DNA from: Hofstenia miamia
Lineage: Eukaryota > Xenacoelomorpha > Acoela
DNA length: 64,000 nucleotides
NCBI GenBank assembly: GCA_004352715.1
Contig: SCFE01000062.1
Span: forward strand, 93,535 to 157,534
Direction: 5' to 3'
The notes under the pieces are model-generated. The model ran no database searches. It worked only from the letters and a program-made list of their open reading frames with translations, and was not told where the DNA came from. Below are positions 39,401 through 51,400 of this stretch, in pieces (positions within the stretch are counted from its first letter, which is position 1; every line of letters begins with the position of its first letter). The translations under genes were made by a program, and so were the position numbers.

Positions 39401-42400
39401 GCATAAACAACAAAAAAACATAAAAAACAAACAGTATGTATTCAAAGATTGGTTAGAATAATACTGTTTGTTTTTTGTTGTTTATGCTGTGTTTAATTCA
39501 CTATTTCTTGTTATTTAAATGTTTGTATTAACTGTATACAAACTTATGGGCCACCCTGTATAATGTTTAACTTACATTTTTCATTGTAAAGCCTAATTCG
39601 ACGTTAATCTACGTTTTATCTACTGTCATAATTAAGTCTGTCTATATCTACATGTGGTTAGTTCTATTTCAACTATTAACATTTTTAAAGAAAAGTTTCC
39701 ACAACTAAAATAACTTTTTTCTGACCTTTTTAAGTTATTTGCAATTACATTTATGTATATAGCTTTAATGATTTGCGTTTTATGTTTCCAATGAAGTTTA
39801 GCGCAGTTAATAAGCTATAACTATAAGATTTCTATAGATTGAGACTAATGCAAGCTTTTTGCGTAAAAGCCCACATATTTGTTACTTTTGGCCTCGTTCA
39901 TTTAGATTTGATTTAGGCATACATTAAGAAAATGTTATTAATTTGCAGTATCATGTATTCTAATTATTTAGAGCTTGGAAAATACCGATGAAGAAAATGT
40001 TTTGCAACCGTCAACTTGGTCAAATCTACAAGTTCCACAAGCTGCCAAACCTCTCCCTCCAAAGATTAAAGTTTTTGCCGATGAAGATGGCAAAGCAACA
40101 GGTTCTGATTCAAATGTAATGGTGAGGAAGGAAGTGGTGTCTGAAGTCAGTGGTATTGAAGAGTGTTTGATCGCTGATTTAACGAAATCTGGTAAAATGT
40201 CACTAATTGGGGAATTTGCTGACGTTAGACGAGAAATTAGGGGGTGCAAAATTCATAAGGAGCAATTCAATCAGTTTACATTAGAATCGAAGAATTTAAG
40301 AAGTGAAATGTTTGCTATTAAAGAGAAAATTGAAAAAATCGATCATCTTGAGGCTGAATTAGTAAACATTAGAAGTGATACGATGGCTATCAAATCAGAA
40401 TTAATCAAATTTAAAAACGACATAAATTCTGATCGAAGAAATGAGGAAATTGATGAGCTTAGGGCTGAAGTCGCCAGTCTAAGGGCAATGTTACTAAAGC
40501 AATCTTCGAATGAAAAGTTTACCTTAAGTGATCCCCTTCGCAGTTCTCCATTAACTCCTAATGTTAACAAAAATTATACAGAAATGGAAATAAGCAATAT
40601 GACTAAACCTGAAGTTGAAATCCAAAATGTTTGTTGGAACAAAAGCGAAGTTCCTAAAGATCAAATGTCTCCACCTACAAAAAAGGTTTCTATTAAGGAA
40701 TCAGTTATGGCTACAGCTGAACCTAATTTTTTAATAAGTGAATCAGAAAATGTATGCATTCCTTCTTCATTTACATTTCAAAAGGATTCATCGATAAATT
40801 TTGAAACCGAGAATCTCTGTAAATTACAGTTAAATGAACAACAAATATGCTCTGCAGATCGTAAGCCACTGTCATCAGTTCAGAAACCAGTACTAACAGC
40901 ATCTAAACCCAAGATTTCCAGTGAAACTTTAATGAATTCTTCAGAAAATGTATGTGTTCCTTCTTTACTTAAGTCACAAAAAGATTCTTCGATAAACCCT
41001 GAAACTGAAAACCTCTGTAAATTAAAATTGGATGATGTTAGAGTTTCCCGTTCCGACCGTCAACCACTTTCAAGTCAAAATCTTCTATCAATTCTTCCTA
41101 AAAAGTTATCTGCGGTATCCTCTCTAAAAACCGAGGTAACCTTGCGAACTGAATGTTTCAATCATAAAATTTTTACTGATGAATCTCTTTTGGGCGATGT
41201 CGATACAAAGAGGTAAATTTTGGTGTTCTTAGAAAGTTTAAGTTTTCTAAAGTAAAATGCAATCTAAAAAGTTTTATGTTCGAAGTCTATAAAATTCTTT
41301 TGTCCTAATTTAATATGTTGTCAGCTCACACTTTTCGTCATTTAGCTTTGAATACCTTGAAATGAAAAAATTGGCAGCTGAAATATCTAATAAAGGGGGT
41401 AATACAGAGTTTCTCACCGATGACTCCATTTTCGAGCTCTCCGAAAGAGTTAACAATGAAATTGTAAGTTTTGATTAGTAATTGTCTTTCGTTTTTGTGG
41501 TATTAATAGTTTCTTTGGGTTTGAAATTCGTTGAATTGTGAACAATTTTATTGGTAGTAAACTATATTCACGAATAATCATCACTAAAAATCATATTTTT
41601 CCGGATCTCTATTTTGGCACGTGGAGTAAATCCCTAAAGGTTGCCTTTCAAAGTTTTTCGATGTATTTGTTAGCATTGAAAATGCAATAAATGCAACTTC
41701 TTTATAATAAAACTGATATTTGCAGCAATTGATGTAGATGAAAAGTTTACGTTTTGTTCCATTCACCAGAAAACACGATTTACAGAGGATATACGAGATC
41801 ACACAGATAGTTTTGAGTCTTATGATAACAGAACAATTTTCAAAATTTCGCTGCTAAAGTTTAGCAAATTAATATTCTTTAATGATTACCATCTTTTTGG
41901 ACTATATGGCTTATAGAAATATGAGACGCATTATCAGTGAATGGATCTATTTTCATATAGAATACGAATCGAATTGTAGGGCTCACAACGCGAAGCGAAA
42001 TAGTCGAATAGGTCAAGCTATTTAGAGTTTTACACCCTCACCCACTAAGGCCATCTATTACCAGTTCCTATAAATCTGATAAGCCCATTTTTTGCCAAAA
42101 CAATCAACCTTTGAAATTTGTTCAATGTCCATAAAGTGCGGGGCCATAAGTGGTAAGTTTCATTGATAATTGGGCAGAAGGATAGTTGATGATTATTGCT
42201 ATGCATTGTACAAGTTTCGTCATTTGGCGATGATACCAGGACACTTTTGATTGACAGATGTCATCATGTTTGGCTGATTATGGTAAATTGGAGACAGAAA
42301 TGTGTCACTAAATCAACAAATATCACTATAGAGAACACATAGTATTGTTTTTAATCGATCTTAGTCTGGGAAGCTAAATTGGAAATAAAATATGAAAATG

Positions 42401-45400
42401 AGAAATACACTAATAATATCAGAAAAATCTTACCGTATCTTGCTGAATTATGATGTGATTGGAACGATTTTTGATGTAAAAACCAATGAGTTCAGTTGAA
42501 TTGAAAGTATTTAATTAGATCCAAGAACCATATTGCCTAACTGTGGTTTTAGCACTTGTTTGTCTTGTCATGAAGCTGGGCATCCGCCATTTCTAATTCC
42601 GGGTTTGGAGCAGGATTGCCAGAACGTAGATGCGGGCAATTAGGATTAACAGAGAAAAGTACACTCACTTTTCCAATTTATTATCTTCTGTGTCGGAATG
42701 TAACTGTTTGTCAATAGCGCTATCAGGAAATCCATTACACTGTTCTTACAGTAGAATATAAGGCTCTTGTCGTTTCTTTTACAATTTTAGTGTTTTTATG
42801 TGCGACTTATTGTTGGAAAAATATGGTATTACAAATTCCATCTGAAACACGAAGGTTTCAATTATCTTTAACATCATATGTGCTTATAGTTTTGTGCTTT
42901 TGTGTTTGTGTTTATTTGTGATGTTAATATATTCTAGGTTTCGAACTCACCGACCACTACAGATTCATTGCAAAATACTGAACTCGTAGGAAAAAAATTT
43001 CCTTGTTCAACTCCCATTGGATTACAAGCCAGACGACAAACTCTAAACATCAGCATGATCCAGCCTAGCTCTCAAGTTCAACAAATGCTTAAACCTGTAT
43101 GCATTTTTACAAGCAACATTCTATCTGAAAACAGTCATTGCGTTGATTTCTATTATATATCAAAGCATTTTGTAGTATATCTCGATATTCTGTTCGTTTT
43201 GTTTACCAGTTAATACATTTTATTTATTTAATTTGTTTTTATCTATTTCCACTTTAGTTAAAAACAGCACGACGTTCTTCACTAGCTACAAAACCATTCA
43301 TAATAGACTTATCAAACATAGAAGAAGCCAGCGAAAGGTCATCACATCTTTGTAAGTATTACATGCATTTTTTATTGAGTTTCCTTAAACTCATTCATGT
43401 TCAACGATGTCTGTCGAGGTTTTACCAATCAAGTTTCTGACCGTGTTTCCGGACAACTTTGCATTCTTATTAACTAGAAAAATTTCAAAAACAATTACCT
43501 TAATTATTTGTTAATTTAATGGCTTGTGTAACAGTTTATTGCACTAAATCGATTATTTATTAAGGTAAGCAACATATACACGACAGAGGAATGTTCATTG
43601 CCGATGTTTCTCTAGCACATCGGTCATACAAATCTTTGCTTTAGGCCTACTTTCCGTGGACATATCAATAACGACCTGTATTACTTCGAATAGAACTGCT
43701 TGAGCTTTCGTTTCATTCATTCTTGTCAATGTGAATTTCATGGTTTTTGTAGATATATTTCGCGTAGCTGATTAAAGATGGCGGGATTTTCATCTATATG
43801 TGTAAAGTTTTTTTTGCGCAAATGGATGTTGATGGGCAGGGATTATATTCTTTTCTCACTTGCCAAAAATATGCTCCAACATTTCAATAAATATGCTTTT
43901 CGAACTAATGACTTAATATTGCAATAACTATGCCAGTTAATATATTTCCTTTCACGATAGTACTAATGTAGCAGCAACTCAGTTATTCCAATACATTTAT
44001 TCAGTTCTTAGAACCACACAAATTTCAAATATGCTTGTTTATTTGCACGAACTTATACTTCGCCAAGGAATTTTCAATGAAGGGAGCGCTATGAATGGTT
44101 AGTAGATCCCGATACCGACTGAAGCTGCGTTCAACACTCACCGTAGACAATGGAGCCAACTTCAGACGAAGGAGATCGCTAGTAGATAGAGGTAGATAAC
44201 TAGATAGACTGGTAGATTGAGCCCCCAGGACAGCCGAAATTTTCTTCATCGAGAGATACCCAGTGTTTTTTCTAAGAACGTCGTCGAGATTCTTTAATGG
44301 AACACTGCCATAGGCATCTGAAGTTTCACAACTTCAACGAATTGAATTTGTTGTGACAATGCGGCGCCATCCTTCTATAGCTGCTTGATACTCTTTGGTA
44401 GGTGCCCGTCCGAATTGTATACCAATACGATGCTGGAAACCAAGGTGTCACTTTGAACAATATCCTTGGCCTATATTATTGCATGTGAGTCTTTCTCAAT
44501 GGATGGCTGAAGGACTTCACAGCTTCGTAGTTTTCAGAGTAGTACTGAACTGCATTTGTCCACTTCCCCCAATGGACAATCACTGGTTCCCGTGAAAAAC
44601 AAAAGCCGGTAGCTTCGACGAAACGTATACGACGGGTTGGAGCCTTCACTAACACCTTCTTCATGGTTGACACTAATTCATCGACTTCTGGATAGCAATC
44701 CCTTACACTTTCTGCCACTCTATGGATGTCATGTGCCAGGCATGTCACGTATGCGGCCTTCGTTGCGAATGAAGTTGTAAAGCTCCTCATTGCCTTCACC
44801 ATGTTGGGAGCAGCTCCAGTTACATTGAGAAGGATATGTTTGAACTCGATTCCATTCGGATAAAGGCACTGCAGACTCTTTATTAGGGTCTGAAGCACAG
44901 TGTCACTAGTACAAGCATTATGAAGAAATATGGTCGAAGCAAAATATGGTGATGCAACAGTTGAAGTAGAACTCAATAGACCAACTATGACATTTAATAC
45001 CATTCGATGTTGCCTGTCTGTGACGGTTGAACGTAATCTCTGCAGCTTCTCAACATATATGCTATCAAAATAAGGTTTTCGAGTGGTGGACTCATTGGGA
45101 CAATAAAACCAGTGTAATCAAAAATGAACTCACTGAAAGAGGGATCCTTCAGTTTGTTTAGTGGAATGTTTGATTCCAGCAGCGTCTGTGTCAGTCGTTT
45201 CTTGAAATTCTTGCTTTTGTTGAATTTGGTAGATGAAGATTGAAACGAAGCAACGATTGTTGTTGAAGCTGTCCAATTTCGGTTGAGCGTTGATGCTTTG
45301 CCAAACATCTGTGCTGCAAAATGCTGCTTTTTTTCGCAGCTACATAAATATAGCACGAGTTGTAGAAGAGTTCGTTTCCATCAATCGTTAGAAAACTGAA

Positions 45401-48400
45401 TTCTGCTGTATATTTTCGAAGGGCCATAAATTGTGATCAAGTGGTTTAAGAAATATAACTAGGCAGTGATAGGGACGTTACTCTTGCTGTTACTTGTATA
45501 TTGGTCACTCAGTGGCGTCTCATGATATCTGGACAAAGCGTGCCAACCAATGACATGCAAGTTATTTTGTAATTGCACTCACTTATGCTTTTATGCTGAC
45601 AGCGATAAAATATGTGAAAGCATTAAAAAATATGCTAAAAGCATATAATCCGAGCCCTGGTTATAAGTAATATAGCTTGCTAAGCATCTAACATCAACTA
45701 GAGTTTTCAGCAAACTGTGTCTTGGTATTGGAGCTTTACGAACAATATTTTCTACCATCAGGGGTGCGCGGTGCGAGATGTCAATGTGGGGCTCCACCTC
45801 CTCCCAATTTTATGTATTATGTTTTCAGTAATCATTTCGATGTATAATAGATACTTTTTACTAAATATTTTGGTCTGCATAACTATTGGAACTTCAAAAT
45901 TGTCTAATTGTTTATTAAATATACGTTTCTAATTTTGGGCTCCAATTTTTGATATATTTATATAATTACCTTGTTATTTTGGTATTTTGGGGTTCCAAAT
46001 TTGTAACCCCACATTTGTTTAGAACTGCTTAAAATATGCTTTATTTCTATTTTTGAAGACCACAATTCTTTTTTACCATTGCAGGCAAACCTCCCGCAAC
46101 CCTTCAATGACGTCACTGCTTACCATCTTATCCATAATATCTACACCACCTTTTTCTTTTCTGCATTATGGTGTAATATCAAGTTTTTTTGTTTATTACA
46201 TTAGATACCTTGTACGTGATGCATAGGGGATATAAACATGACAAATTTCCCTTTTTTCAAACTATCACGGTTTTAGAAAATTATTGGCTCCCTTTATGAT
46301 CTGAGTTTGTGCAGTTTGCAGGTATTTTTTCTCATCTTTGTGCTTAAATAATAAGTTGTTTTTGCTTTAACTCAATTACAAATTCTAAGGTGCTAAAAAA
46401 ATATCCGAATATATGCTCCCCCCGCGTACTTATAGTTCTGTAACAATACCAAAATTTCGCCCTCATCACGTTTACCTATAGTTATGTCTTGTCCAGTATG
46501 AATTCGATCACTAAAGAAATGTCATGTTTATAGCATCGGCAAAGCACCAATTTGTATGTCATTCTTAGTTGGTTAGACTGTATGAAAACGCGAAATGGAG
46601 TAAGCGTTTATCTCTCTCACGTGAAATTTTTGAATTATTTATTAACACACCATTAATATCACGGAATACTTAATATGAGATAATTGATGGTCATAATAAG
46701 CTCCTCACATAATAATCAAGAATTCCCATAATTTTATTATGATGTACAATAAAATACATCAGAAGTCCTGACATCACTATCACTTATACATATATCAATT
46801 TTTGTGCAGCAATTATTATTTTAAACAGAGGTATTGATGACTTCACTGTCACTTTCTTTAAAATGAATTATGTGAAATCTGATACGCCCTTCTCGCTTGT
46901 TGCAAGTCTTCATTTCTGATTGCAATTGTAGAAAAGATGAACAAGAAATGCATTATTGTTAACTGTAATTGACTTGAAACTCTGGCTTTAATAAAATACA
47001 GGGTGGCCATAAAGTCACGCACTGAGGTAAACATCAAAATTTTAAAGATTTCAAATGACTTCCGTAGGTGAAAATTTTGAGCATCTGTAAGTTAGCTGTC
47101 TTTTCTTGTGTCGTTTTTTTAATAAAAATAACTTGCTAATTTAATAAATGGTTTTTGTAAACATACAAAATTGTAAGCTTTACTTTGATGCGCGACTTTA
47201 TGGCCACCCTGTATATATCACTCTACATGCATCAAGAAAAAAAACAATACAGAGGTGATGGCATTGAAGAACTATTAGATGTCAATATAGAACTACCTAA
47301 ACGAGATTCTGTATTGTGTTTTAGAATAGAATTTGTGCTCTGGGTTCATATGCACCCCATCAGCATTTGACGCGTTAAACTGAACATTCGAATTGTTGGC
47401 CGACATTTTAATGCCTGTCAGATTTTTTGAGATTTAGAAATGCGAGAAATGGTAAAATCGTCCATTTCTATTGAGTAAAGTTTTTATATTTCTATATGAG
47501 CCAACTTCAGTTGTAGGCTTTAGATGCAGATCGAGTAGCTGGAGATCACATTTTTCAAGAAAACTCGATGATTTTGACATTTGGCAGAAATCGATTTTTA
47601 ATGTTGATTCTGGCTGAATTTAGAATGTTTTAATAATAAATTACTGTTCAGTGCTTAGTGAGTTTCTGTTTACTGTAGCTGTGTACTTGTGTGAATTACA
47701 CTTATTAATAAATACCTTTGTATTTAGATTTGCATCATCAGGGTCCATTTAACCCAGGGTGAGTTTGCTTTAGGTAGAATATTTCCTGCTATTGATGGAA
47801 AGAAGCTAATTTTATTTACAGAAGCAACTAAATTCAATGATGTTTAGGATGTCATTAGCTGACGGGTTGAAGGAAAGGATAGTTTTTCCACAACACCAAG
47901 CATGATTGCACACTGTCAATTGATATATTTAAGGATTGATTCAGAAATTTCTAAGTAGCCTAAGATTATCTAGGGGTGAAGAAAATGTAATTTCACAGTG
48001 GACTGTACTCGTATTCCACGGCTGTACTTATTCATTAAAGTAGACTAGATAAATGTGCAAGTCTGATAGAAATTCAGTAAGTATAGTTAGTCAATGTGTG
48101 GTAAATTTTACAACGAATTCATATTTTTGGACGCTGTCTATATATTCCAAAGTATTCCATTTGTTAAATGTTTTTTATTAGTTTAGCGTTTCTCTTTTCT
48201 CAAAAACTTTCTAAATTTCAATTTAGCGTTTATTTATAGTTTCAATAAAGTCCCTTTTAGGCATTAATGTCAGTTAGTTAGCATTAGGTTTAGTTTGTTT
48301 CTCGTTCTATTTATTACTTCAAATCTATTTTAGCGCCTACAAATCCCAACGGAATAGTTCAGGAAGTTGTGAAAAATCCCTTCACTACAGATTCTGTGAA

Positions 48401-51400
48401 TTTGTGTCTCGGTGTTCTTGGAAGTCACTATTCTTCTATATCGGGCTATCAGCAAGTTAATCGACCGTTGCCTTCATCTATGAAGTAAGGAACATTGTTG
48501 TCAATTTGAATTAATTAATGTTATTATGAAAAATAATGTATTTTAGAAATTATTATAATATAGATGACTTTATTAGCATTTTACACATCTTTTCGGAATT
48601 TGCTATCAATTTTTAATACTTATCCATTCAAAGCATTTATGTTACTCCACTATTCATCTTTTTTGCGAACTTTGCTTAACATATTGTTATACAATGTAAA
48701 TTAAAGGTTGCCTCTAAACGTGAATTAGGCTGTAATTTACCGTCATTATCGTAAAAAAACTCTTTTGAATTGATGTGTTACACTATCCAGTCTTGATAAT
48801 TTCAACATTTCCATTCATATTCCAATGATATGTTAAAGTTTTGGTTAAATATCGTGCACGAATCGTTCTTTTTGGGTTTATCTAAACGATATTCCACACA
48901 GCATTAATACCCTGCTTGCACGTGACATGTCGTACATTTAATCTCGTGGCATGTGTAGAGTGTAAGCTCTCAAGTACCGTAATTATAAAAAATATGTGGT
49001 GGTTTTGATAATTTTGAAATTCTCGAATTTCTAGTCTCTCGGAGTCACATTCAGCAGTGCGAAGATTTAAAACGATTTTTATAAAATAGAATGAACATGT
49101 TTTTTCAAAAAAAAACTGTTTTAAGCAATGTCCTCCCCCCTGTTGTAAAACAGTCTTTTATAGTAATGTTTTAGAGCATTTTTAAAACATTAATCACCCT
49201 GGAAACACTGTCTTATTTTTAATGACGTGCTGGTTCCCGTTTTTACCCGCCCATACCTTGCCATAGTTATTATCGGGTACTGGTGGTTACGGCCACACTT
49301 TTCATTCTACATTATGAGTATCTTAAATAACATTTTTTTCAACAACTTGAATTTTGTTAATTTAATGTTGAAAAATTCAACATATAATGAATGTGAATTG
49401 TATTCGAAATATTGAAAATTTTCAATTTGATTCTCGGGTAAAGGTATAAAATATTTTTTGTGCGGTGGATACAGTATTAAAAATGCTCTACCCGGACATT
49501 ACTACTCCTTTTACCCTGTAAAAACTCAAGCTTTGAGACAAGCATATCTTTGTTTAGTAAATATAGAAGCCAATTTTGATTTTTGCAATATTGGTAGTAA
49601 TTAATCCTAATTATTTTTAATTATGATTTACCTGATTTTATTTTGATTTTTTCCGCGGCATTCGTTTTTTGACATTTTCTTAAATTCGCCTCTTAAATTC
49701 TTAAATTCATTACTAAAGTATTAAATTTTTTTATTAATCATTTGAAAATATTTTTAAAAAATTCTATTTAGACAGATATACATTGTATAGTCATGTACTT
49801 TTTCTAGTTTTTATGTTATTTATGTGGCCTAACTTAGTTTACATGTTTAACTTTACATACTTGTTAATATACATCACACATTAATTTAGTTTGATTATTT
49901 TACTTTACATACTTTTTTATTCGGTAAAACTTAACAAATGTTTAAATCAGAGAGATAATAATACTCGTTAAAAAGCGTAATGCTCTATTTCGGTAATAAA
50001 ACAAATTAATTTTTTAAAAAAAACCAAAAACTAGTTTATGCAAAAACTCGCAATTTCTAATATTTAATAAACGTATATATGTGGTAAAACCCACATTTGT
50101 GTTTAAGACAAGACAAAAATGTAATTTATTCTACACTTTGCTTATAATGACCATATATATCTCACTATTAAATTATTCTATTGTGTTAGTTTATCATCAT
50201 TGTTGTTGAGGGAACTCTGTAGGAAACAAACGTAATGTGTATTTGCACGTTACGAATTTCACAAAGTAGTATCTAAATTAATGATTAATAAACAAGTCAA
50301 ATGAAGTGATAGATCACAGTATAAAACACATGACAATTAAAAGTTTAAACAAATTCAATTAAAAATGTGTATTAAGAAACAAACTACGTTTCTATTTATG
50401 ATAAAGTATATAATGAATTTAACATCGGACAGCAAATTCGCAGCAATTCATTAAAATAAAATTGATTATGTTTTAAAAGAAATTTCTGTGAAACTAACTA
50501 GAGATAATATTGCAAAAAAGCGTTAAGATTCAAAACAATTTCTGAGATTTAATTATAAAAATAGCTTACCAAAAAATTTGAAATCTTTCAGGGTAGTTCT
50601 TTCATCAATGTGAAATTCCATTATACCAGCTGTGCATTGACCATCTCGTCAAGGGCTGGGTTACGCATTCTATGTGAATTAACCGATATGATAAGGAGAT
50701 CTCTTAAGCCGTCTTGGGTCATTACTGTTCTTAATCGATTTTTAATCATTTTGAGTGCTGAAAATGATCGTTCGCATGAAGCCGACGAAACCGGCAAAGT
50801 CCGTGCCAGTTGGTATAGTTTTGATAAGTTCGGATAAATGGTCACTTGTTGATTTTTAACCATTGCTTTGTAGATTGTATGAATTCCTAAATGTTGATAT
50901 TGAAATGTTGTTGTGGTGGTATTCGCATGAACGCGGCAAAAGAGTCGATACTCCTGCAAAAGTTCTTCTACATTCACGTCTTTTTCAAAGTAACTTGCCA
51001 GTGTACGCAATGCATTTACATTTGTATTTTCGGGATTGTTCAAGCAACCGAGTGATTTTAATAGAGGGAGCACTTTGTCACAGAATCGTAAGTTCAATGC
51101 TGCTACCATTGAATCCACTGTTTCCGTGTACGAGACTCCTATCGTACCATCCAGCAATTCACTATCTTTCCAGAAGTTATCAAACGATTCGTCGTTTCGT
51201 CTGGATTTTAACTCTTCTGTCAGTGCCTCTATCTGAAATAATGCTGCAGCAATATCCAACGATTTCTTTTGAAGAAACTTTGAGACAATATTAGTCAAAT
51301 GCATCAAATCAGAAAAAATCGTCAAACAAAGACTGAATTCAAAAAACAATCGTTGAATGATACCAAAAAAATTTCTTTATAGAAAGTTCAGTGAAGCGCC

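Noticed and set aside
40343-40570. Minus-strand frame opposite exon 7
   Set aside because: Antisense shadow of the coiled-coil coding region.
47728-47757. Exon-like stretch (acceptor TATTTAG, donor GGTGAGT) encoding [10 protein letters not shown]
   Set aside because: Including it would leave phase 2 before exon 11, which needs phase 1. Exon 10 joins exon 11 directly in phase.
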